64,000 bases of DNA from Sphingomonas sp. M1-B02 (GCF_026167525.1 NZ_CP110679.1:434001-498000); one strand, 5' to 3'. Counted from the first letter of the stretch, positions 1-7,921 are shown. Program-made: numbers and translations. The notes: generated by a model from the letters alone, not told the origin.

Positions 1-956
1 TGTATGAATTCGTGTGCGAACACGTCGCGCTTGGGGAGATTGGCGTCCCATTCACGGAAATAATCGGGCGGGACGACGATCTCGGCCGAGCGATGATGCT
101 CGACTCCGCCCCCGCCCAGCTCTTCGCTGAGCGCGACAAGAAAGCGGTAGCGATCGTAATGGCGCGATGCGAACAGCTGCGTTGCCTGATCGACGAGCGC
201 GGTCTTGAGCGCCAGTTGCCCGGACGAAGCCTGGAGGTCGGCGCCGTCATGGCCGTACAGGCTCAGCCTCACCGTGCCTTCGCCGTCGAGCGGGATCTCC
301 TGCGCGAAGCGGCCGGCCATTACCGGCGAATCGACCAGAACGTCGAGAGGCACGGGCTCGAACTCGACCGTCGGCCCGTCTTCGGTGCGCGCATCCAGCA
401 CAGTCGAGAACATCCACCCTTCGGGCAAGACAAGCGTCGCTCGGATCTGGATGCCGCGCGAATAATAGCCGGCCGGATAGAGCAGCATCCGGCCCCATTG
501 CAGGTTCGACAGATCCGACGTGACGACGACGTCGCCCTGATTGGAAGTCGAGGGAGAGAGGAACTGGAAGTCGACCTCCAGCGCCGCCACGCCACCGGGC
601 ACGTCGATATGAAAGGCGTAGACTTCAACCGGATCGCGCCGCCAATCGAGCAGAACTTCCCCGGCCATGATCTGGAGCCCCGCAAACAGCTCGAGCGGAT
701 TCTGAGGCGAATGATAGCCCGGCATCCATTTGGGATAGAGCAGGACCATCGGCCCGGGTCCGGCGACCGGGAGCGTCAGATGGCCATGCAGAATGCCGCG
801 ATCGGTGTCTGTCGCGTCGATGTTGAGCGCGAGTTGCCCCGGATAGGGCACGTCGCGCGGCTTCGGGATCGGGGGAGATTGCGCATCGGCGCATGGCGGC
901 GCCGCGCCGTTGGAAGGACGGGCGAGTGCGCCGATAAATTCCTCGGACTTCTGCAT
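1..956 (-). CDS. M61-family (glycyl aminopeptidase-like) metallopeptidase, N-terminal part; cut by left window edge
   Basis: The reverse-strand reading frame stays open from an ATG at 956 to the window edge. It gives about 318 residues with the beta-rich N-terminal domain typical of M61 peptidases (for example YPGQLALNIDATDTDRGILHG and MVLLYPKWMPGYHSP). The last visible residues are KRDVFAHEFI. In M61 enzymes this is where the HExxH-type zinc site begins, so the catalytic centre and any PDZ domain lie outside the window. I see no signal peptide at the chosen start. GGAG lies 8 nt upstream of that ATG. The gene sits 13 nt downstream of the 178-aa gene and forms an operon with it and the alcohol dehydrogenase. 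The family assignment is from motif memory and is fairly secure. The substrate is unknown. Confidence 0.75.
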   Translation of the reverse strand, partial: MQKSEEFIGALARPSNGAAPPCADAQSPPIPKPRDVPYPGQLALNIDATDTDRGILHGHLTLPVAGPGPMVLLYPKWMPGYHSPQNPLELFAGLQIMAGEVLLDWRRDPVEVYAFHIDVPGGVAALEVDFQFLSPSTSNQGDVVVTSDLSNLQWGRMLLYPAGYYSRGIQIRATLVLPEGWMFSTVLDARTEDGPTVEFEPVPLDVLVDSPVMAGRFAQEIPLDGEGTVRLSLYGHDGADLQASSGQLALKTALVDQATQLFASRHYDRYRFLVALSEELGGGGVEHHRSAEIVVPPDYFREWDANLPKRDVFAHEFI

Positions 957-969
957 CTGCGCCGCTCCG

Positions 970-1506
970 TCAGTCGCCCGAAGAAGGCCGCTCGGCCGCC
1001 GGTGCGCGACGAGCGATCAGCACGCCTGCGACCAATGCCGAAAGCAGGCCGGCGACGGCGACCTTCTTGGCAAAGCCGGTCTTGTTGAAGGCGAGTTCGG
1101 AACGGATGCCCATCTCGGCCGGAATATTGGGGATGCGGGCATGGGCGAGGTCGTCGACCACGCCCTCGACGACATTCACCCGGTCTGCGCCGAGCAGGAG
1201 CAGCCAGTGGATCCAGTTGGACTCGCTCCAGCGGAAGGCCAGCCGGCGCATCATTCCGCTGAGCCCGCTCGGCGGGGTTGACGTGCCGACCACTGCGGGC
1301 TGGCGGATATGCTCGATCGACTGGAGGATTTCGACAGCGGGTTGCTGGACCGGCGGGCGGACCCAATTCTTTGTCAGTCCCGGATCGTTCGCGCGGTCGC
1401 GGATCGGGTAGGTGGGGTCGTTCCGGGGGTCGGCGTCGACGCCCCAGCCGATGATGCCGGAAGTATCCAGCAGATTGCGGCCCTCGCTCTTCACGGGGAG
1501 ATTCAT
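970..1506 (-). CDS. Conserved-looking hypothetical protein with C-terminal membrane segment (178 aa)
   Basis: I do not recognise this family. The start at 1506 (MNLPVKSEGRNLL) has an AGGAG six bases upstream and lies just after the dehydrogenase stop. The N-terminal half is polar and proline-rich. A middle stretch (SNWIHWLLLLGADRVNVVEG) is partly hydrophobic, and residues around 150-170 (KKVAVAGLLSALVAGVLIAR) look like a single transmembrane helix with basic flanks and a short polar tail. The tight spacing in the operon between a zinc alcohol dehydrogenase and an M61-like peptidase argues that it is real and works with one of them. No catalytic motif is visible. Confidence 0.7.
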   Translation of the reverse strand: MNLPVKSEGRNLLDTSGIIGWGVDADPRNDPTYPIRDRANDPGLTKNWVRPPVQQPAVEILQSIEHIRQPAVVGTSTPPSGLSGMMRRLAFRWSESNWIHWLLLLGADRVNVVEGVVDDLAHARIPNIPAEMGIRSELAFNKTGFAKKVAVAGLLSALVAGVLIARRAPAAERPSSGD

Positions 1507-1519
1507 CGTCCGCTCCTGA

Positions 1520-2668
1520 TCATGCGCCATTGGGAACCAGCACCGGCTTGATGCAGCCGTCCAGCTTGGCCGCGAAGATGTGATAGGCGTCGGCGACATC
1601 CTCCAGCGGCACGCGATGCGTGATCATTCCCTTGGGATCGATGTTGCCCAGGCGGACATGCTCGATCAGCCGCGGCAGCAGCCGCTTCACCGACGCCTGG
1701 TTGGCGCGGATCGTCAGCCCCTTGTTCACGACATTGCCGACCGGGACCATGTTGCCGGTGGGGCCATAGACGCCGACGATCGAGACGATGCCGCCCTTCT
1801 TGACCGAATTGATCGCCCAGTGGAGCGGGATCGCCGAGCCCGCCTCGAGCTTGAGCTTGGTGCCGAACAAGGTGTGGAGGAAATTGCCCTTGGCATCGCC
1901 GCCGACGCAGTCGATCGCGACATCGGCGCCGAGCCCGTCGGTCGTCTTCTTCATGAAGACCACGACATCGTCGACCTCCTTGAAGTTATAGACTTCGGCC
2001 GGGCAATAGGTCCTCGCAAACTCGAGGCGATAGTCGAGCAGGTCGAACATGATCACGCGGCCCGCGCCGAACAGCCAGGCGCAGCGCGCCGCCATCAGCC
2101 CGATCGGTCCCGCGCCGAAGATCACGACGGTGTCGCCCTTCTGGATGCCGCCCATCTCGGCGGCCTGGTACCCGGTCGGTACGACGTCGGTCAGCAGCAC
2201 CGCATCGTCGGGGTCCATCCAGTCGGGGATCAGCGTGGGGCCGAAATCGGCGTAGGGCACGCGGACATATTCGGCCTGGCCGCCGTCATAGCCGCCTGCA
2301 GTGTGCGAATAGCCGTAGATGCCGCCGACCGCAGTCGCCTGGGCATTGGATTCGTGGCAATTGCCGTACAGCCCCTGCTGGCAGAAATGGCATTGTCCAC
2401 AGGCGATATTGAACGGCACCAGCACATGGTCGCCGACCTTCAGATTCTCGACCTCGGGGCCGAGCTGCTCGACGATCCCGCAGAATTCGTGGCCGAAGGT
2501 CATGCCCACCCGCGTATCGGGCACCAAGCCATGATAGAGATGGAGGTCCGAGCCGCAGATGCACGAGCGCGTCACCCGGACGATCGCGTCGCGCGGGTGC
2601 AGGAGTTCGGGCATCGGCTTTTCGGTGAGGCGGACGCGATAGGGTCCGCGATAGTCCATCGCCAGCAT
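1520..2668 (-). CDS. Zinc-dependent alcohol dehydrogenase, formaldehyde-dehydrogenase-like (382 aa)
   Basis: This is a medium-chain dehydrogenase/reductase. The catalytic zinc pattern is CGSDLHLYHG followed by GHEFCGIVE. The structural zinc site is the Cys cluster CGQCHFCQQGLYGNC. The Rossmann NAD(P)-binding loop reads VVIFGAGPIGLMAARCAWL. Length is usual for glutathione-independent formaldehyde dehydrogenase-like or threonine-dehydrogenase-like enzymes. The start at 2668 (MLAMDYRG) is chosen over an upstream in-frame codon because GAGAGGAA sits at normal spacing before it. It is the first gene of a three-gene minus-strand operon. The true substrate cannot be read from sequence; oxidation of a small alcohol or aldehyde is likely. 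Confidence 0.9.
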   Translation of the reverse strand: MLAMDYRGPYRVRLTEKPMPELLHPRDAIVRVTRSCICGSDLHLYHGLVPDTRVGMTFGHEFCGIVEQLGPEVENLKVGDHVLVPFNIACGQCHFCQQGLYGNCHESNAQATAVGGIYGYSHTAGGYDGGQAEYVRVPYADFGPTLIPDWMDPDDAVLLTDVVPTGYQAAEMGGIQKGDTVVIFGAGPIGLMAARCAWLFGAGRVIMFDLLDYRLEFARTYCPAEVYNFKEVDDVVVFMKKTTDGLGADVAIDCVGGDAKGNFLHTLFGTKLKLEAGSAIPLHWAINSVKKGGIVSIVGVYGPTGNMVPVGNVVNKGLTIRANQASVKRLLPRLIEHVRLGNIDPKGMITHRVPLEDVADAYHIFAAKLDGCIKPVLVPNGA

Positions 2669-2754
2669 GCAAGTTCCTCTCACGTCCGCGCAGGGCGACG
2701 CCCTTCGATCGACGCGGAAGGCGGCCCGCCGACCATCCCCCGCATCGACGCGAC

Positions 2755-3282
2755 TTAGTTGGCCGAAAGCGTTCGAAGCTGATCGATATGGCGCTGGATG
2801 ATCGGGACGGCGGCGGTCGCGGTCTGGCGCAGCTGCGGGGTATCGCCGTTCTGCGCATAGTTTCGATGCAAGGCGTGCGCCATGCCGTGCGCGGTGCGCT
2901 GTTGCCCCAGATACATCCGGTCGAACGCAGCGCCGGTCGCGGGCTGCAGTTCGTCGAGCATCGCCCGCTGCGGCGGCATCAGCATCGGCGGCGGCGGGGT
3001 CATGCCCGCCGCCTGCGCGGCCTGCATCACCTGCTGCGTCGTCATGGTGTGATGGTCGATCATCATCTGCGCGAACTGGCGCACCGCGGGCGATTGTGCG
3101 CGCTGGAGCGCCAGCCGCGATGATTCGATCTCATACAGGTCGCTCGATCCAGCCATGGCGACATAGCCCATCGCATCGGTCGGCATCGCGTCGGCGGGCA
3201 TGTTCGCGCCGCTGTCGGTGTTCATCGGCGCGCAGCCGGCAACAAGCGCAGCGGCGCTCACGCAGATAAGTAGATGTTTCAT
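2755..3282 (-). CDS. DUF4142-type lipoprotein (175 aa)
   Basis: The protein starts MKHLLICVSAAALVAGCAPM, a lipoprotein signal peptide with lipobox VAGC, so it should be lipid-anchored in the periplasm. The body carries the helical DUF4142 pattern (SSRLALQRAQSPAVRQFAQM, MIDHHTMTTQQVM), a ferritin-like four-helix domain common in alphaproteobacterial stress proteins. The start at 3282 is preceded by GGGAG. An EcfG-like promoter at 3309-3334 would give a leader of about 20 nt. It is divergent from the 97-aa hydrophilic gene, which has its own EcfG-like promoter. The domain call is from memory of the family; the biochemical role is not known. Confidence 0.82.
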   Translation of the reverse strand: MKHLLICVSAAALVAGCAPMNTDSGANMPADAMPTDAMGYVAMAGSSDLYEIESSRLALQRAQSPAVRQFAQMMIDHHTMTTQQVMQAAQAAGMTPPPPMLMPPQRAMLDELQPATGAAFDRMYLGQQRTAHGMAHALHRNYAQNGDTPQLRQTATAAVPIIQRHIDQLRTLSAN

Positions 3283-3308
3283 GAAAAAGCTCCCTCTAGT
3301 CCGGCGTA

Positions 3309-3334
3309 AACAGAGGGCTTCATGAATAGGTTCC
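3309..3334 (-). promoter_or_regulatory. EcfG-type (general stress sigma factor) promoter for the DUF4142 gene
   Basis: On the minus strand GGAAC (3334-3330) is followed after 17 nt by TGTT (3312-3309). This matches the alphaproteobacterial EcfG consensus GGAAC-N16/17-CGTT except for one base. Predicted transcription would start about 20 nt before the ATG at 3282. The spacing and position support the call; no transcript data are available. Confidence 0.6.
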
Positions 3335-3465
3335 AATATTTAACTCAGGTTATTCTCAAATTCTACCTGCAGTCATGGACGCCTCACGCCTTATTTATTG
3401 GCCAATCGGCGACGCGCTGAATATTATACTGGATCATTATACCACGTTGGCAATATTACCGGATC

Positions 3466-3490
3466 GGAACCTTGGCTTCTAGCGCTGGTT
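3466..3490 (+). promoter_or_regulatory. EcfG-type promoter for the 97-aa hydrophilic gene
   Basis: GGAAC at 3466-3470 is followed after 16 nt by GGTT at 3487-3490, close to GGAAC-N16/17-CGTT. The ATG at 3516 lies 26 nt downstream, so the expected leader is short. It points away from the DUF4142 promoter, giving a divergent pair of probable general-stress promoters in a 230-bp gap. Confidence 0.6.
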
Positions 3491-3515
3491 AGGGCGCGGT
3501 GGCGAGGAAGATTCA

Positions 3516-3809
3516 ATGACCGACAGAAGAACCGGCATGCCGTTGGACGGTAGCGGCGAGGACGACAAGCAGGGTCAGGCGCCCCAGGGGCTGGCCGGCG
3601 AACGCACCGAAAATCGTGGGACGCCGCATCCCGAACTGCGCCGCTCCATCGAGACGCAGGCCGGGCCGCTCCTCGTCGAGGAATCGTCTGGCACCGCCTT
3701 TGCGGAAGCCAGCGGCGCAATGGAGAAGCATTCCCCCGATCCCGACGCGGACGGACCGGTGCCCGAGGGTTCGGCGCCGGATCGATCGACCGCTCGAGAT
3801 CCCGCTTAG
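3516..3809 (+). CDS. Small hydrophilic, probably disordered protein (97 aa), stress-type
   Basis: I do not recognise a domain. The protein is polar and rich in Gly, Pro, Glu, Asp and Arg with no hydrophobic segment, so it is probably intrinsically disordered and cytoplasmic. An AGGAAG stands five bases before the ATG, and an EcfG-like promoter lies just upstream; these are the main reasons to accept it over the antisense frames. Its stop overlaps the stop of the convergent oxygenase-like gene by a few bases (TAG at 3807-3809, TAA at 3806-3808 on the other strand). Small disordered proteins of this sort are frequent in general-stress regulons, but that function is an inference. Confidence 0.6.
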   Translation: MTDRRTGMPLDGSGEDDKQGQAPQGLAGERTENRGTPHPELRRSIETQAGPLLVEESSGTAFAEASGAMEKHSPDPDADGPVPEGSAPDRSTARDPA

Positions 3810-4465
3810 CCCGCTTTTGCCCATAGGCTCGGCGCCGACGATCGATTCTCGCTGGGGAAGGGAATGCGCCTGCGGAAGGCATCGTCGAACACGCCGTCGA
3901 CGCGAATGCTGAACGACAGCCCGTCGCTGGCGTCGGCGCCGTGAAACTGGTTCACCGTATCGAACCAGGCCGAGTGTCCTCCAACATAAGCGCGCGCGCC
4001 GCTTGGTGGGTCGAGCATGTAGAAGGGCTTGCGCAGATTGGTGCGCATCCAGAGAAATTCGTGGCACAGTTCGGCGCTGTCATGGTCCTTATGCGCCGAG
4101 ACCGCGCCGCCGCTGGGATCGTACAGGATGAGCATCCGGCCGGTCGCGGCGAAGGGCAGCGTCGCGATGAAATCCATCAGCGGCGCAAAATGCTCGGCTT
4201 CGGCGGTGGGCTCCCAGATCTCGGTGCGATCGAGATCGTAATAGTCCTCGGGCTCGCGCGAGCGGGTCAGCTCGATCATCCGCGATCCCGGCCGGTCGGG
4301 CGCGTCGTCGTCCAACAGGAACGGCCCGGTATAGAAGTGCCGGTCGTTCGCCGCCGCCAGCCGCTCGCGCAAGCGTTGCGTGATGAACCCATCGAGCGAC
4401 TTGAGACGTTGCACATCGATGAAGGAGTCGGTGTCCTTGTAGCTGGGATAGTCGGCATCGGTCAT
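3806..4465 (-). CDS. 2OG-Fe(II) oxygenase-like protein, aspartyl/asparaginyl hydroxylase type (219 aa)
   Basis: The central part holds what looks like a non-haem iron facial triad and 2-oxoglutarate site of a cupin-fold dioxygenase: HKDHD near the middle, a later His in NQFHG, and an Arg in SFSIRVDG. The stretch FLWMRTNLRKPFYMLDP resembles the core of aspartyl/asparaginyl beta-hydroxylase-like enzymes. I start at MTDADYPSY (4465); an in-frame ATG at 4501 is possible and neither has a strong ribosome-binding site. The gene is divergent from the ATP-grasp/PLP fusion across a 193-bp AT-rich gap, so it may modify the same small molecule or peptide. The fold call is moderately sure; the substrate is unknown. 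Confidence 0.65.
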   Translation of the reverse strand: MTDADYPSYKDTDSFIDVQRLKSLDGFITQRLRERLAAANDRHFYTGPFLLDDDAPDRPGSRMIELTRSREPEDYYDLDRTEIWEPTAEAEHFAPLMDFIATLPFAATGRMLILYDPSGGAVSAHKDHDSAELCHEFLWMRTNLRKPFYMLDPPSGARAYVGGHSAWFDTVNQFHGADASDGLSFSIRVDGVFDDAFRRRIPFPSENRSSAPSLWAKAG

Positions 4466-4658
4466 CGCCGATGCGCTTAGCCGTTTCGACCGCAGCGGCA
4501 TTGATTTGAGTTATCTATGTATTTTTGCACAATTTAATCCCGGTTAAAGCGCGATCCAATTTTTCTTTAAATAAGCCGATTGGCTAGTTCATTCGCTGCT
4601 GAACGACTGTCTCCGAAGCATCGCTTTGGGAGCGTTTGGCGTCACCTTTGGAACGTCT
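4466..4658. promoter_or_regulatory. AT-rich divergent intergenic region between oxygenase and ATP-grasp/PLP genes
   Basis: This 193-bp gap is clearly richer in A and T than its surroundings, with runs such as TATGTATTTTTGCACAATTT and TTTTTCTTTAAATAA. It should hold the promoters of both divergent genes. No EcfG motif or clear operator palindrome is visible. Confidence 0.4.
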
Positions 4659-6932
4659 ATGAAAATCTTCGTGAGCGGGCTCTACGCCGGCGGCAATCCC
4701 CAGCCCGGCGTGGGCATCGTCCGGTCGCTGCGGCAGGGCTATCCCGACGCGACGATCGTCGGCGTCGAATATTCGAACGGCGTCTCCGGCATCCATTTCG
4801 ACGAGCTCGATGATCTGTGGATCCAGCGCCCCTGGGGCGAGCTCGACCTCGAAAGCTACGGCCAAAGGGTCCGCGAGGTCCTCGACGCCGGCGGCCTGTG
4901 GATTTCGGGCAGCGACCTCGAGGCGATGTGGCTTGCGAGCGTGTTCCCCGATGGTCACGCCAATCTGCTCGCGCCACCGATGGCCGGGATCAAGCGGATC
5001 ACCAAGCCGGTGGTCGAAGCCGCCTCCGGCCTCCCGGTGCGCATCCCGACCTATCTCTCGACCGAGCATAGCGACTGGGATCTCCACGCTTTCTGCCGCG
5101 CGCAGGATTGGCGCGTGTGGCTCAAGGGACCCTATTACGATGCCTCGCGCACCCCGACCTGGGATGCCTTCACCGCGGTGCGCAATGCGCTGAGCAAGGT
5201 CTGGTCGACCGAGAAACTCTTCCTCCAGGCGCATGTCAGCGGCTATGAGGAATCGGTCATGCTCTCCGCCTATCAAGGCGAGCTGCTCGGCGCGGTCAGC
5301 ATGCGCAAGCGCGACGTCACCGCCGAGGGCAAGACCTGGGCGGGCGACGTTTCCGACGTCCCGCCTGAATTCCTCGAGCCGCTGCGGCGGATGGTGCGCG
5401 ACACCAACTGGACCGGTGGCGGCGAGCTCGAAATGGTGCGTGATGCGTCCGACCAGCTCTGGCTGATCGAGATGAACCCGCGCTTCCCGGCCTGGGTACA
5501 TGGCGCGACGATCGCCGGCCACAATCTGCCGGCATTGCTGGTGCAGGCCGCCACCGGCGTGCGGGCGCAGCCTGTGCCTGCCCAGTCGGCGGAATTCACC
5601 CGCGTCGTCCTCGAAGTGCCGGTGCGCGCCGATTACCCGCTGCCACCGCTCCCCGAGCCGTTCGCGGGCGCGGTCGGCCATTCGATGAAACATCCCTCTG
5701 GTCTCACTGCGCTCGCCGCGCGGCTGCACAAGATCGATCCAGACATGCTCGACGTGGCGCTCGCGCCCGAAGGATCGCCGGCGCCCAACGCGGTGTCCGC
5801 GCTGCCCGAGACCTATGTCGCCGATATCGGCGCGCAGGATTTCGGCGCGATGCAGACGCCGCAGTATATCTATATGGAAAGCACGGCAGAGGCGCTGTTC
5901 GCCAGCGCCGCCGAGCGCGCGCGCCGCCTGAGCACCGACGATGTCGAGGTGATCAGCGGCTATTCGATCAAGACCAACCCCGACAAGCGCCTGATCAAGC
6001 TGGCGCTCGACAATGGCTTTTACGCGGAGGCGATCAGCCTGGGCGAAGTCCAGACCGCGCTCGAAGTCGGCTTCCGCCCCGATCAGGTGATCCTCAACGG
6101 CCCCGGCAAATGGTGGCCCGAGGGGCTGATGCCACGCGAGACGATGCATGCCGTATTCTGCGACAGCGTCGCCGATCTCGATCGGGTGGTTGCCGCGGTG
6201 GAAGCGGGCGAGATGTCGGCCAGGCATATCGGCATCCGCATCCGTACCCCCAACATCACCTCGCGCTTCGGCATTCCGCTCGACAGCCCGACCACCTTCG
6301 CCAAGCTGATCGAGGCGGTGAAGCGGCTGCCGACCGACAGCAAGTTCGGCGTGCATTTCCACATGGCGAGCAGCCATGTCGGCGTCGCGCAGTGGTGGCA
6401 TCTGTTCGAATCGATGCTGCGCTGGTGCCGCTCGATCGAGCGGCTGAGCGGGCGGACGATCGAGATGCTCGATATGGGCGGCGGCTGGTATCCCGACGAC
6501 TGGCATGCCGACGAAACCTCTAAGATCGCGCATGCCGCCGAACTGGTGCGCGCGATGCTTCCCGCCGTCCGCCAGATCGCGTCCGAGCCCGGCAAGGCGA
6601 TGGCGCAGCCGTCGATGGCATTGGCAATGCGCGTGCTCGAAATCCAGGAGCACGAGGATGACATGATCGAGGCGGTGGTCGACGCGTCGATCGCCGAAAT
6701 CCCGATGCACTTCTGGCAGCCGCACCGGATGGTCCGCCAGTGCGGCGAGACCGGCGCGTTGCAGCCGATCGGCCGCGGCAAGACCTATCTGATGGGGCGG
6801 CTGTGCATGGAGCACGACATCATCGCCTCCAACGTCCAGCTTCCCGAAGGCACCCGCGCCGGCGACCTTCTGATTTTCTGCGATGCCGGCGGTTATGACA
6901 GGAGCATGTCTTATGTATTTGGTCGAGGATAA
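4659..6932 (+). CDS. Fusion of ATP-grasp ligase domain and fold-III PLP-dependent decarboxylase domain (757 aa)
   Basis: Residues about 1-330 resemble an ATP-grasp ligase, ending in the magnesium-ATP site LIEMNPRFPAW (Glu271, Asn273). Residues about 400-757 resemble alanine racemase-fold decarboxylases (ornithine/DAP/arginine type). The Schiff-base lysine is in GYSIKTNPDKR (Lys438). Other family motifs follow: HFHMASSHVG, the phosphate loop LDMGGGWYPDD, MGRLCMEHD with catalytic Cys716, and a C-terminal CDAGGYDRSMSYVFG. All key catalytic residues seem present, so both halves should be active. One reading is that an amino acid is decarboxylated and then joined to a carboxylate, or the reverse order. 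The start at 4659 has GGAA upstream. It overlaps the next gene by 20 bp. The fusion is unusual; the product is unknown. Confidence 0.85.
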   Translation: MKIFVSGLYAGGNPQPGVGIVRSLRQGYPDATIVGVEYSNGVSGIHFDELDDLWIQRPWGELDLESYGQRVREVLDAGGLWISGSDLEAMWLASVFPDGHANLLAPPMAGIKRITKPVVEAASGLPVRIPTYLSTEHSDWDLHAFCRAQDWRVWLKGPYYDASRTPTWDAFTAVRNALSKVWSTEKLFLQAHVSGYEESVMLSAYQGELLGAVSMRKRDVTAEGKTWAGDVSDVPPEFLEPLRRMVRDTNWTGGGELEMVRDASDQLWLIEMNPRFPAWVHGATIAGHNLPALLVQAATGVRAQPVPAQSAEFTRVVLEVPVRADYPLPPLPEPFAGAVGHSMKHPSGLTALAARLHKIDPDMLDVALAPEGSPAPNAVSALPETYVADIGAQDFGAMQTPQYIYMESTAEALFASAAERARRLSTDDVEVISGYSIKTNPDKRLIKLALDNGFYAEAISLGEVQTALEVGFRPDQVILNGPGKWWPEGLMPRETMHAVFCDSVADLDRVVAAVEAGEMSARHIGIRIRTPNITSRFGIPLDSPTTFAKLIEAVKRLPTDSKFGVHFHMASSHVGVAQWWHLFESMLRWCRSIERLSGRTIEMLDMGGGWYPDDWHADETSKIAHAAELVRAMLPAVRQIASEPGKAMAQPSMALAMRVLEIQEHEDDMIEAVVDASIAEIPMHFWQPHRMVRQCGETGALQPIGRGKTYLMGRLCMEHDIIASNVQLPEGTRAGDLLIFCDAGGYDRSMSYVFGRG

Positions 6933-7596
6933 GGCGAAGCGGGCGGACGTCCGCACCTCCGAGCAGCTTGCCGGCGAAGGCTTCATGCTCGCCACGCCCA
7001 TCGCATCGCCGGGTGGCAAATGGGAGCATTTTCCCAACAGCCATATCTCGCACCACGGCAAGGCATGTTGCGACATCGCGCACGAATGGCTGATCGCCTA
7101 TGATTTCGCGCAGTTGAACGGCGGCGACATTCTCTCCGGCCCTCGCTGGATGCGCGAGCATTCGGCCTGGGGTCCTTCGGCCTGGCCGATCCACTGGTGC
7201 GAAGCGGTCGACGCCAAGATCGTCGATTGCGGCGTGCATGCCGCGATTGCGCAGGAAGCGTTCGTCGCCCGGGGACTCCGCGCCTTCCGCGCGCAGTTCA
7301 TCCAGCGCTACAGCGCCGATGCCGCGGCATCCTGGCGCGAGAGCTGGGGCAAGGGCGATGTGTCCGATCACTGGATCGATGGCGACGCGATCTACCATGA
7401 AGGCAACGCAGTGGTCGTCGGCGACGATCACGTGAAACTGTGGGACGGATCCGCCGGATGGTGGATCAATCCGCGCGGCGAGGCCGGCTATGGCAGCTTG
7501 GCAGCAGTGCGCATCGACGCGCGTGTCGACAGCTTCGCCACAGGTCTGCTCTGGGGCAACCGCCGCATCCCTCTCAACCTGTGGGTCGAGATCTGA
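6913..7596 (+). CDS. Unrecognised protein with possible transglutaminase/papain-like Cys-His-Asp triad (227 aa)
   Basis: The start at 6913 (MYLVEDKAKRADV) is inside the end of the fusion gene, with AGGAG eight bases before it, so the two are translationally coupled. I do not recognise the family. A conserved-looking Cys106 (KIVDCGVHAAIA) at the start of a helix, then His162 (IYHEGNAVVVGDDH) and Asp178 (VKLWDGSAGWW) follow the order and spacing of transglutaminase-like or papain-like cysteine enzymes. An N-terminal cluster (HISHHGKACCDIAHEW) adds further Cys and His residues. It has no signal peptide. It may transfer or release an acyl group on the fusion enzyme's product; this is inference. 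Confidence 0.75.
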   Translation: MYLVEDKAKRADVRTSEQLAGEGFMLATPIASPGGKWEHFPNSHISHHGKACCDIAHEWLIAYDFAQLNGGDILSGPRWMREHSAWGPSAWPIHWCEAVDAKIVDCGVHAAIAQEAFVARGLRAFRAQFIQRYSADAAASWRESWGKGDVSDHWIDGDAIYHEGNAVVVGDDHVKLWDGSAGWWINPRGEAGYGSLAAVRIDARVDSFATGLLWGNRRIPLNLWVEI

Positions 7597-7726
7597 GCGG
7601 AATCGCCCGCATGTGACGACTTCACACCGGTCGTCCATCGAGCGGCAACTAGAGGCCGACCCAGTCGTCGGGCAGGAGCGCGGCCGACCGGATCGGAACC
7701 TATATCGGCATCCTCGCCGCCAGCCG

Positions 7727-7921
7727 TCAGGATGGTGGAAGGTGGTCCGGGGCGCTCTTCCCGGCATCGAGATCGCGAGCGACGTTTCGCTCCTCCTGTC
7801 CGTCCAAGGGATGGCGATTGCGACGCTTGCGAAGGAAAAACGCAAAGCCAATGGCAACCACAATCACGACGATCACAAGTGTCATCAAGTTGAGGGAGGA
7901 AAGAAAGTCGGTGGAAGACAT
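7727..7921 (-). CDS. Small single-pass membrane protein (64 aa) with EcfG-type promoter
   Basis: The protein has a short polar N-terminus (MSSTDFLSSLN), one strong transmembrane helix (LMTLVIVVIVVAIGFAFFL), a stop-transfer run RKRRNR and a polar tail. That layout is too regular to be a chance frame. An AAGG lies about 9 nt upstream of the start. The promoter at 7955-7980 matches the EcfG consensus exactly in both elements. No function is known; it is likely a general-stress membrane peptide. Confidence 0.65.
   Translation of the reverse strand: MSSTDFLSSLNLMTLVIVVIVVAIGFAFFLRKRRNRHPLDGQEERNVARDLDAGKSAPDHLPPS

Noticed and set aside
12..1088. 358-aa plus-strand reading frame
   Set aside because: It lies antisense to the M61-like peptidase and the 178-aa gene and has an Arg/Asp-rich shadow composition.
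4584..7076. 830-aa minus-strand reading frame
   Set aside because: It is the antisense shadow of the ATP-grasp/PLP fusion; it has no domain and His/Arg-rich composition typical of reverse frames in GC-rich DNA.
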